Origin: Rhodospirillales bacterium | GTDB lineage: Bacteria; Pseudomonadota; Alphaproteobacteria; CACIAM-22H2 | Direction of reading: 5' to 3' | Length of the DNA: 11,264 bases | Assembly (NCBI GenBank): GCA_016195145.1 | Contig: JACQAF010000293.1 | Span: 1-11,264 of the forward strand | Shown: positions 1 to 5,443 of the stretch, in pieces | How positions within the stretch are numbered: position 1 is the stretch's first letter | How the letters are laid out: the number at the start of each line of letters is the position of its first letter | Notes under the pieces: model-generated | Databases searched by the model: none | Seen by the model: only the letters and a program-made list of their open reading frames with translations | What the model was told of the DNA's origin: nothing | Translations under genes and position numbers: made by a program

Positions 1-277
1 CGTTGTGACAGGCGCCGCAGTATTGGCCGTCAATGATTTTGAGCATATTGATCTCGTTGCCGCCCGCTTTGAACTTGAAGCCGAGATCGGCGTGGCACAC
101 CTTGCAGGCGAAGCGGATGCGGTGGAACCAATGCGGAAACACCACCGGCCGCATGCCGCCCTTGCCCGAATAGCGGTTGAGCACGACGTCGCCGTACTCG
201 CTGCGCGCCTCGGGCACGGCGAGCGCGAGCACGGCAAGCAGTATCAGCGAGACTCGCGGAACGCGCGGCGCGGCCAT
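1..277 (-). CDS. Exported triheme c-type cytochrome, partial (3' end beyond left edge)
   Basis: The ATG at 277 opens a frame that runs off the left edge; 92 codons are visible. Residues 1 to about 28 form a signal peptide (basic start, then an S-L-I-L-L-A-V-L-A-L-A core, ending in A-R-S before E-Y-G-D). The mature part has V-V-F-P-H-W-F-H, then C-K-V-C-H and C-G-A-C-H, which are two covalent haem-attachment motifs. The spacing and the linking N-E-I-N-M-L-K-I-I-D-G-Q-Y segment match the c7-type triheme 'nanowire' domain, so a third CxxCH is expected just outside the window. The preceding cytochrome gene ends 15 bp upstream, so the two are surely co-transcribed. Such proteins carry electrons in the periplasm; the partner cannot be told from here. 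The family call is confident, the exact role is not. Confidence 0.85.
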   Translation of the reverse strand, partial: MAAPRVPRVSLILLAVLALAVPEARSEYGDVVLNRYSGKGGMRPVVFPHWFHRIRFACKVCHADLGFKFKAGGNEINMLKIIDGQYCGACHN

Positions 278-292
278 GATTGCACGGGCGCG

Positions 293-850
293 TCAGCGCG
301 CCGACTCCATCGCCTGACGCGGCTTGGCCGGCGTGCGCGGCGTATTATGACAGCGCGCGCATTCGGTCAATGGGAACGCGACCGCCCCGTGGCACTGCCC
401 GCATTGCTCACCCTGCAAGATGCGCAGCATCGAGATCTCGTTCGCGCCCACCTTGGATTTGAACAGCTTCTCGTGGCAGTTACTGCAATCGAGCCACAGA
501 GTGTGCTCGCGGTGCGGAAAGCGCACCGCCGGCACGGAACCGTAACGGCTCATGTAGATGTCCGTCTCGAGCAGCCGAACCTCTGCCTCGGGGCGAAGGC
601 TGGAGCGCGGATTGATGCTGCCGTCGCGCAACGCATCGACCCAGCGCACCTGGTTGCCCGCGCTGTCGGCAGGCAGCGCGGAGAGCGCCTCGCGCGGCTC
701 CTGCAACTGCCGCATTGCCGGACTGCGCGGGTCGTGCACGCCGTCCTTGGCAAGCGAATCCCAGTTGCGCTCGAAGCGCGGCGGCGGCTTGCCGCTTTGC
801 GCCGCGGCCACGGTGCAGATCGCAAGCAACAGGGCGAGCGCGAGCCGCAC
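293..850 (-). CDS. Exported triheme c-type cytochrome (nanowire/c7-like domain)
   Basis: This is a 185-residue periplasmic electron-transfer protein. I chose the GTG at 850 because AGGGAGGA lies just upstream at good spacing and the protein then begins with a clean signal peptide (M-R-L-A-L-A-L-L-L-A-I-C-T-V-A-A-A, cleavage near residue 17). The frame is open further upstream to 1198, but that part has no signal sequence and looks like shadow coding. The haem motifs are CSNCH (122-126), CGQCH (150-154) and CARCH (164-168). They are preceded by V-R-F-P-H-R-E-H (109-116), whose His residues are candidate distal ligands. This is the layout of the compact triheme c7-type domain. Residues 20-100 are a charged region of unknown fold. 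The next gene is a second cytochrome of the same type 15 bp downstream, so they form a pair. The redox partner is unknown. Confidence 0.85.
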   Translation of the reverse strand: MRLALALLLAICTVAAAQSGKPPPRFERNWDSLAKDGVHDPRSPAMRQLQEPREALSALPADSAGNQVRWVDALRDGSINPRSSLRPEAEVRLLETDIYMSRYGSVPAVRFPHREHTLWLDCSNCHEKLFKSKVGANEISMLRILQGEQCGQCHGAVAFPLTECARCHNTPRTPAKPRQAMESAR

Positions 851-1451
851 GAGGCTCCTCCCTGCTGGCGAAGGAGAGCGATCGCACCAGCGTGTCGCCG
901 CCGCGCATCGAGCCGATCGAGGCCTTGGCGAGAAAGTACGCCTGCTGGGCGAGCGGCTGCGCCTCGGCGTAGCGGCGTTCCGCGGCGTGCGCGCGCGCCT
1001 GATCGAGCAATTGTTCGATCTGCCGCGCCGCCTCGGAGCTGCCCGCTGCCCACTTCTCGGCGCCGATCCTCTTTTGCGCCGCGAGCAGCGCACGCGCCGC
1101 CTCGATGCGCGTTTCGACTTCGCCGCCGAGATTGTCGCCCTTGGCACGCTCGCCGGCCGCCATGCGCGCGCCCTCGAACATCTGGCGCGCGGCGTCATCG
1201 AGCAGGCTCGCCGCGGAGCGGTAATCGCCGGCAGCGTGCGCGTCCTCCGCGTGCCGCACGAGTTGGCGCGCCTTGATGCGCTGGGCGCCCGCCTCGGCGT
1301 TGCCGCTCGCCTCGATCTGGCGCGCTGCCGACGAGCCCTCGATCAGCGCCTTGACGGACTGCAGCCGGCGTTCCACCTGCGCCCGGTCCGGCGCAGTGGC
1401 GGCGCGCTTTGCTTGCGCGATGGCGGCGGCGCGTATATCTTCGGAAACCAA
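480..1451 (-). CDS. Ala-rich helical repeat protein, probably truncated at both ends
   Basis: The open frame starts at TTG 1451 with no convincing Shine-Dalgarno and no signal peptide. Residues about 24-199 look genuine: long amphipathic helices with two similar halves (a V-E-R-R-L-x-x-V-K-A-L-I stretch near 26-37 and an E-T-R-I-E-A-A-R-A-L-L-A-A-Q stretch near 112-125), each followed by an A-R-Q-I-E motif and a helical hairpin. From memory, related exported proteins begin with a signal peptide and continue past the T-L-V-R-S-L-x-F-A-S-x-E-E segment (187-199) for some 70 residues with an R-Y-E...D-R-N-D-T-H-type sequence. Here the sequence after residue 199 turns into Arg/Ala-rich reading that overlaps the cytochrome gene out of frame to the stop at 480, so that tail is probably not real protein. 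Function is not known. It may be a degraded remnant once exported with the cytochromes. Confidence 0.5.
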   Translation of the reverse strand: MVSEDIRAAAIAQAKRAATAPDRAQVERRLQSVKALIEGSSAARQIEASGNAEAGAQRIKARQLVRHAEDAHAAGDYRSAASLLDDAARQMFEGARMAAGERAKGDNLGGEVETRIEAARALLAAQKRIGAEKWAAGSSEAARQIEQLLDQARAHAAERRYAEAQPLAQQAYFLAKASIGSMRGGDTLVRSLSFASREEPRAARARPVACDLHRGRGAKRQAAAALRAQLGFACQGRRARPAQSGNAAVAGAARGALRAACRQRGQPGALGRCVARRQHQSALQPSPRGRGSAARDGHLHEPLRFRAGGALSAPRAHSVARLQ

Positions 1452-1520
1452 GCCAAACGGGCAATTGCCGGGTCGTTTGCGGCGACGGCCCGGTTAAACA
1501 GGCGGAAGGAAAACGGGGGG
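1452..1520. other. Divergent intergenic gap with small palindromes
   Basis: This 69-bp gap separates the minus-strand helical-protein/cytochrome block from the plus-strand PstS-like gene. It holds a perfect 10-bp palindrome GGCAATTGCC (1460-1469) and an imperfect hairpin with CCGGG (1468-1472) and CCCGG (1489-1493) arms. I see no good sigma-70 promoter for either direction. GGAAGGA (1503-1509) and a G-run (1515-1520) precede the ATG at 1521 and serve as its ribosome-binding region. Confidence 0.4.
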
Positions 1521-2654
1521 ATGCGCAAAACCGGACTGATCGCGGCAGGAGTCCTTGCAGCGGCGCTGGCAATGCCAGTTGCGGCGCAACAGAAACCCCC
1601 GGCCATCGCCCCGGCCCCGGCGTCCGATCCGGACCGGGTGATGCCGGTTTTGCCGAGCCAGAGCATCACCTATCGTAACGAGGTGATGATCGTCGGTTCG
1701 TCGAGCATGAAGGAATTTACCGAGGCCGTCACCCAGCGCTTTGCGCGCACCTGGGGCCTGAAACCGGCCGTTTCCGATCCCGGCGGCACGGGCGACGGCT
1801 TCAAGCATTTCTGCGCCGGAGTCGGCGTCAAGTTCGCCGATATCGTCGCCGCGTCGCGCCGCATGTCGAAGCACGAATTCGACGTGTGCCAGGAGAATGG
1901 CGTTATCGACATCATCGAGCTGATTATCGGCTTCGGCGCCGTCGTCGCCGCGGTCGAAAAGGGCGATCCGGTGTTCAACGTCACGCTGCGGGACATGTAT
2001 CTGGCGGTGGCCAAGGAAATTCCGCGGGACGGGGATTTCATCCCCAATCCCTACAAGAAGTGGAGCGATGTCAATCCCAACTTGCCCGATCTGGACATTC
2101 TGGTTCTTGCGCCGGGCATAAAATCCGGCACCCGCGACCGGTTCAATGATCGCTTCATGGAGGGCGGATGCCGGGGGTTCAAGGAAATCCGCGTCATTTT
2201 CTCGGCCGCCGAGCGGGTCGGCCAATGCACGGAGCCGCGCGAGGACGGGCGGTTCGAGGAGATTCCCGAACCCTATATCAAGCCCATGATCCAGAGGCTG
2301 ATCGATGCGCCGCCGGGGGCGGTGGCGATCATGCCGGAGAGCGCGTATAGCGAGCACCAGGCCCGGCTTGAGCATCTGCCGGTCAGGGGCGTGCTGCCGA
2401 CGCTCGCCAATATCGAGACCGAGAAATATCCGATGACGCGCCGGCTGTACTATTACGTCAAGCGCGCGCATATGCGGAACGCGCAAGGGGTCGGTATCGT
2501 TCGGGGCTTGCGTGAATTCATGTCGGACCTGATGAGCGAGCAGGCAATCGGTCCCGGCGGGTATCTTGAAAATCTGGGGTTGATCGTCATGACGCCGGAA
2601 ATGCGCGCCACGGAACGCCGCAAGGTTCTGACGCTTCAACGCTTCGTGAAGTAG
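1521..2654 (+). CDS. PstS-like phosphate-type ABC substrate-binding protein (orphan)
   Basis: This 377-residue periplasmic solute-binding protein starts at ATG 1521 behind GGAAGGA and a G-run; the frame is open far upstream but only this start gives a signal peptide (1-22, ending A-V-A-A-Q-like). A Pro/Ala-rich linker follows. PstS landmarks are present: I-V-G-S-S-S-M-K-E-F (57-66), G-G-T-G-D-G-F-K-H-F-C (88-98), D-I-V-A-A-S-R-R-M (107-115), N-P-Y-K-K-W-S-D-V (176-184), S-G-T-R-D-R-F (202-208) and a C-terminal G-G-Y-L-x-x-L-G-L-I (346-355). Homologues usually have Gly where residue 92 is Asp in the anion-binding loop, so affinity or ligand may differ. No pstC, pstA or pstB is next to it, and the following gene encodes an unknown exported protein. 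The family is confident; phosphate as the ligand is only likely. Confidence 0.85.
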   Translation: MRKTGLIAAGVLAAALAMPVAAQQKPPAIAPAPASDPDRVMPVLPSQSITYRNEVMIVGSSSMKEFTEAVTQRFARTWGLKPAVSDPGGTGDGFKHFCAGVGVKFADIVAASRRMSKHEFDVCQENGVIDIIELIIGFGAVVAAVEKGDPVFNVTLRDMYLAVAKEIPRDGDFIPNPYKKWSDVNPNLPDLDILVLAPGIKSGTRDRFNDRFMEGGCRGFKEIRVIFSAAERVGQCTEPREDGRFEEIPEPYIKPMIQRLIDAPPGAVAIMPESAYSEHQARLEHLPVRGVLPTLANIETEKYPMTRRLYYYVKRAHMRNAQGVGIVRGLREFMSDLMSEQAIGPGGYLENLGLIVMTPEMRATERRKVLTLQRFVK

Positions 2655-2663
2655 ATCGCAGGA

Positions 2664-2700
2664 AATTCCGGGAGCCGGGACCGCCGGGCCGCCGGGAATT
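2664..2700 (+). other. Imperfect GC-rich inverted repeat between two genes
   Basis: AATTCC (2664-2669) pairs with GGGAATT (2694-2700), and the interior G/C-rich runs pair imperfectly. It lies between the PstS-like stop and the next gene's Shine-Dalgarno, with no T-run after it. It could be a stabilising hairpin or a weak attenuator rather than a true terminator. Confidence 0.35.
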
Positions 2701-2713
2701 AAGGGAGCGAAGA

Positions 2714-3469
2714 GTGGTTCATCAAAAGCCCGCCCGCCTGCGCAAGGCGAAGATTTTCGCGATGGCGTTCGCCGCGTCGCTGTTTTTTTACCAGACCGGA
2801 CCGCTTGTCGCACAAGGGCTGCCGGCTCCAGCAGTCGATGCTGCCGCCGAGCCCCAGCCGGGCATGATCGCATCGATCGTCAATACGCTGGCGACGGCGT
2901 GGAGCTACCTTACCGACAGCGTCACCGATGCCGGCACGGCCGTGACGCCGCCGACGCCGTCCGGCTTCGTCAAAAGCCTGCGGGGCAAGGATGCCTCGGA
3001 ATTCTGGTCGCTGGTCGGCGACGCCGGCTACGACCTCCGGGAGGTCAGCACCGTCGTCGGCCTGATCCCGGAAGTCGAGGTGATGTTCGAGATTGCCCGC
3101 GAGCTGTCGGAAGCCGACCGGGAATATGTCGAGGAACGCCTCGATGATTTTGCCCGTCGCGAGCCCGGCCTGGTGTCAAAGCTGCAACGCTCGATCGTCT
3201 ATGCCTTGCTGGAGGCGGCCGAAATCGGCGAATACCGGGTCGAGAAACTTAAGATCAACGTCCTGCCGTTGCCGCGCGCCGAGTTTTCCCTCTCTCCGGC
3301 CGATGCGCCGCTGACCGAGGAGCACGACGCATTGCTGCGGGCGATCAGGGGCCACGGCAAGCGCGAGCGTGCAGCACGCGAAGCCGAGAGTCCTGCGGCG
3401 AACGAGAAGCCGGTGAAAGCCCCGGCGAAAGCCGAAGCGACGAAGACGCTCTCGCGCTCAGCCCGTTAG
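2714..3469 (+). CDS. Exported protein of unknown function
   Basis: This is a 251-residue protein. The GTG at 2714 is chosen because AAGGGAG (2701-2707) is correctly spaced. Residues 1-34 look like a signal peptide or signal anchor: basic K-P-A-R-L-R-K-A-K, hydrophobic I-F-A-M-A-F-A-A-S-L-F-F, ending near L-V-A-Q. A short helix (52-70) and a Pro/Thr linker follow. The core (about 84-195) is alpha-helical and acidic, with E-F-W-S-L-V-G-D-A-G-Y (96-106), A-R-E-L-S-E-A-D-R-E-Y (128-138) and a V-L-P-L-P-R-A-E-F-S-L strand (183-193). The tail (210-251) is Lys/Ala/Glu-rich and probably disordered. No Cys and no catalytic motif is visible. It lies 59 bp after the PstS-like gene on the same strand, so they are probably co-transcribed, perhaps as binding protein and partner. 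I do not recognise the family. Confidence 0.75.
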   Translation: MVHQKPARLRKAKIFAMAFAASLFFYQTGPLVAQGLPAPAVDAAAEPQPGMIASIVNTLATAWSYLTDSVTDAGTAVTPPTPSGFVKSLRGKDASEFWSLVGDAGYDLREVSTVVGLIPEVEVMFEIARELSEADREYVEERLDDFARREPGLVSKLQRSIVYALLEAAEIGEYRVEKLKINVLPLPRAEFSLSPADAPLTEEHDALLRAIRGHGKRERAAREAESPAANEKPVKAPAKAEATKTLSRSAR

Positions 3470-3504
3470 CCCAAGGGTCATTGGCGCAGAGGCCGTTAGC
3501 CCAA
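3463..3504 (+). repeat. 12-bp direct repeat, two copies 30 bp apart
   Basis: CCGTTAGCCCAA occurs at 3463-3474 and again at 3493-3504. The first copy contains the stop codon of the 2714-3469 gene, so the second would supply an extra in-phase TAG only 30 bp on. It may come from a small tandem duplication whose middle has diverged. No function is evident. Confidence 0.5.
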
Positions 3505-3547
3505 TCGCGATCGCCTGTTCGCGGGTTGGCTGGTCGCCAGTCGGCGC

Positions 3548-3748
3548 TTACGCCTGATCGTCGAATTCGATGTCGGCCGAGAAATCGGGCAGCGGCGGCA
3601 GATCGGGCGTCGTCCACAAATAGTTCCCGAAAATCTCGAAAATGTAATCCGAGGTGACCTGGGTCGAGAGCTGAATGACCATCTCGGCCGTGAATGTGCC
3701 GACGAATACGCCGGCTACCACCGCTGCTGCCACGAGAGTCGGGTTCAT
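3548..3748 (-). CDS. Small single-span membrane protein, 66 residues
   Basis: The start at ATG 3748 is chosen over the longer 106-residue frame (from 3868). GATGAGG lies upstream at usable spacing, the promoter at 3786-3813 reads into it with a leader of about 30 nt, and the extra N-terminal residues look non-coding. Residues 4-20 (L-V-A-A-A-V-V-A-G-V-F-V-G-T-F-T-A) form one membrane helix or uncleaved signal. Then come a mixed T-S-D-Y-I-F-E-I-F-G-N-Y-L-W segment (32-45), a Pro-rich turn (48-54) and an acidic end D-F-S-A-D-I-E-F-D-D. I recognise no family. It is convergent with the 2714 gene and divergent from the metal-efflux operon, so it may be an operon-associated small membrane protein. 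Confidence 0.6.
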   Translation of the reverse strand: MNPTLVAAAVVAGVFVGTFTAEMVIQLSTQVTSDYIFEIFGNYLWTTPDLPPLPDFSADIEFDDQA

Positions 3749-3785
3749 GTCAGCCTCATCATGTCGGGGAACGTCATTACGGCCG

Positions 3786-3813
3786 AGAATAGGACCCTGA
3801 GGCAGGGTGTCAA
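3786..3813 (-). promoter_or_regulatory. Sigma-70-type promoter with internal dyad operator
   Basis: On the minus strand TTGACA (3808-3813) matches the -35 consensus perfectly. TATTCT (3786-3791) is a 4/6 match to the -10, with a 16-bp spacer. A perfect 15-bp dyad ACCCTG-n3-CAGGGT (3794-3808) fills the spacer, the place bound by many metal-responsive repressors and by MerR-type activators. MerR-type promoters usually have 19-20 bp spacers, so a repressor is more likely. Transcription would start near 3779 and read the 66-residue membrane protein gene. Confidence 0.5.
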
Positions 3814-4071
3814 GTATAAAGGGCCTTGATCGGGGCTGCGTTTTCCGGGCATCGGCAAAACCTTCCAATTATGGGCATTGCAACCTTCCTTTGGGAGACA
3901 TCCTTAATTGGCGATCAAATCGGCGGCTAAACTGTACAAAACCGCTCATGATCCTGACTTCTCAATGGATTAACTGCGACGGTTGCGTTGACCGCGTGGT
4001 GTTCTCTGTGGGATGATGTGCAACTCTGAAATGTTACGGCGCCGATAAAAAACGCGCCACGAGGGGCTTCG
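3814..4071 (+). promoter_or_regulatory. Leader and promoter region of the metal-efflux operon
   Basis: About 260 bp without a convincing gene, less GC-rich than its surroundings. AACCTTCC occurs twice as direct repeats (3859-3866 and 3882-3889), 23 bp apart, about two helical turns on one DNA face. A possible promoter is TTGACC (3988-3993), an 18-bp spacer and GATGAT (4012-4017), giving a start near 4024. The Shine-Dalgarno of the adaptor gene is GAGGGG (4061-4066), five bases before GTG 4072. The promoter call is tentative. Confidence 0.35.
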
Positions 4072-5433
4072 GTGGCAATCCGGAAATTCTGGCCGTTTTT
4101 CGTTATCGCGATGCTAGTGGCGGCGTCATGGATGGGCGTCGCTGCGTATGCAGATGGCGGTCACGCGATCCCTGACGTGCAGGCCGACGACCGCGCGCGC
4201 GCGACGGCGGATAAAGCGCCGGCAGTGGAGAGCACGATACCTGCGATCGTCGCGCCGCCGTCCGGCGAATCTTCCTCGGCGAAATCGACGACGGCGGAAA
4301 CGCCCGCACCGGTCGCAATCGAATCTGCGACACCTGAGCCGACCGCGCCTGAGCCTGCCCGCGCGGCGCCTGCCCGCGCGGCGGCTGGCACATTGCCGAC
4401 CTTGCCAATGGCGCCCGAAAGCGGCTTCGTGCCCGACAGCCCGCGGCGCTTGTCGGATGGCAGCTTTTTCGTCCCCAAGCCGGCGCAGCGCCTGCTGACG
4501 ATCCGCAACACGCTGACCGGCGAGACCGAGGTTCCGGTCACGGTTCAGCTCGTCGGCCAGATCGTCGCCGATCCGAACGGCAGCGGCCAGGTGCAATCGA
4601 GCCAGCGCGGCCGCATCGAACCGACCGAGGAGGGGTTGCCCTATCTTGGCACGAAGGTGAGCAAGGGCCAGATCCTCGCCTATCTGACGCCATCGGTCAG
4701 CAGCCTTGAGCGCAGCACGGTCAACGCACAGGTCACCGAGCTTGCCAGCGATATCTACCAGGTGGAGTTGCGCATCGCGCGCCTGAAGTCGTTCTTCTGG
4801 GTGCCGTTCCGCGAAGGCAAGCTGCGCGCGGCGGAAATCGAGCTTGAAAATCTGCGCAAGCGCTACACGGTCATCGGCCGGACGCTCCTGAACCGGCTGT
4901 CGCTGCGCGCTTCGACCTCGGGCGTAATTTCGGTGGCCAACGTCGTCACCGGCCAGATCGTCGAGGCGCGGGAAATCGTCTTCGAAATCGTCGATCCCGA
5001 TCGGCTCTGGGTGCAGGCGACTGCGATCGATCCGGCGGTCGCCGACCGCGTGACGGCGGCCACGGCGCTGACGCCGGAAGGGACGGCTCTGCGCCTCGAA
5101 TTTCTCGGTCGCGGGCCGTTGCTTCAACAGCAGGCGACGCTGCTGCTGTTCCGGGTCAGCAATCCGTCGCGCGACCTGGCGATCGGCAAGCCGGTGACGG
5201 TCATCGTGCAGACGACCGAGCGACGCAACGGCATCATCGTGCCGCAGGAAAGCGTGGTGCGCGCTGGCGACAGCGAAATGCGGGTCTGGGAGCAGATTTC
5301 GGCCGAGCGTTTCGTGCCGCGTCCGGTGCGCATCCAGCCGCTCGACGAGAACACGACGCTGATTCTTGCCGGAATTGCCGTCGATAAGCGAATCGTCACG
5401 CGCGGGGCCGCCCTGCTGAACCAGGTCAGGTAG
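4072..5433 (+). CDS. RND efflux periplasmic adaptor (CzcB/CusB type)
   Basis: This 453-residue protein is the membrane-fusion subunit linking an inner-membrane RND pump to an outer-membrane channel. The GTG start has GAGGGG five bases upstream. Residues 1-27 are a signal peptide (W-P-F-F-V-I-A-M-L-V-A-A-S-W core). Residues 35-110 are an Ala/Pro/Thr/Glu-rich linker, longer than usual and partly built of a tandem P-A-R-A-A repeat. The core is typical: S-F-F-V-P-K-P-A-Q (131-139), first lipoyl half (about 165-208, G-x-I-x-P...G-x-x-V-x-K-G-Q-I-L), alpha hairpin (210-268), second lipoyl half (280-306, with G-V-I-S...G-Q-I-V), beta-barrel (310-383) and membrane-proximal domain (386-453, I-I-V-P-x-x-S-V-V). 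No Met-rich Cu-binding N-terminus is seen. The fusion gene begins 10 bp downstream and the pump follows, so this is the adaptor of that pump. Confidence 0.9.
   Translation: MAIRKFWPFFVIAMLVAASWMGVAAYADGGHAIPDVQADDRARATADKAPAVESTIPAIVAPPSGESSSAKSTTAETPAPVAIESATPEPTAPEPARAAPARAAAGTLPTLPMAPESGFVPDSPRRLSDGSFFVPKPAQRLLTIRNTLTGETEVPVTVQLVGQIVADPNGSGQVQSSQRGRIEPTEEGLPYLGTKVSKGQILAYLTPSVSSLERSTVNAQVTELASDIYQVELRIARLKSFFWVPFREGKLRAAEIELENLRKRYTVIGRTLLNRLSLRASTSGVISVANVVTGQIVEAREIVFEIVDPDRLWVQATAIDPAVADRVTAATALTPEGTALRLEFLGRGPLLQQQATLLLFRVSNPSRDLAIGKPVTVIVQTTERRNGIIVPQESVVRAGDSEMRVWEQISAERFVPRPVRIQPLDENTTLILAGIAVDKRIVTRGAALLNQVR
4353..4382 (+). repeat. Two tandem copies of a 15-bp unit in the adaptor linker
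   Basis: GCCTGCCCGCGCGGC is repeated exactly at 4353-4367 and 4368-4382, in frame. It encodes P-A-R-A-A twice in the disordered linker. This looks like recent slippage that lengthens the linker by five residues. Confidence 0.75.
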
Positions 5434-5443
5434 GCCGATCCGG

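Noticed and set aside
5..1276. Long plus-strand open frame of 423 codons
   Set aside because: It is antisense to the cytochromes with their CxxCH motifs, Arg/Ala/His-rich, and has no signal, motif or ribosome site. It is a by-product of high GC.
1494..2873. 459-codon minus-strand frame across the PstS-like gene
   Set aside because: The opposite strand carries clear PstS motifs; this frame has only low-complexity Arg/His/Asp-rich sequence.
3470..3547. Rho-independent terminator between convergent genes
   Set aside because: There are only short stems (GGCG/CGCC and CTGG/CCAG) without a T-run, so the evidence is too weak to annotate.
3786..3813. MerR-family (CueR/ZntR) operator
   Set aside because: The dyad sits between -35 and -10, but the spacer is 16 bp, not 19-20, and the arms do not match the usual ACCTTCC or ACTCC forms. 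Kept only as a generic operator.
3807..4016. 69-codon plus-strand frame in the leader region
   Set aside because: It starts at GTG inside the minus-strand promoter, has no Shine-Dalgarno and no recognisable sequence; the region is better read as regulatory.
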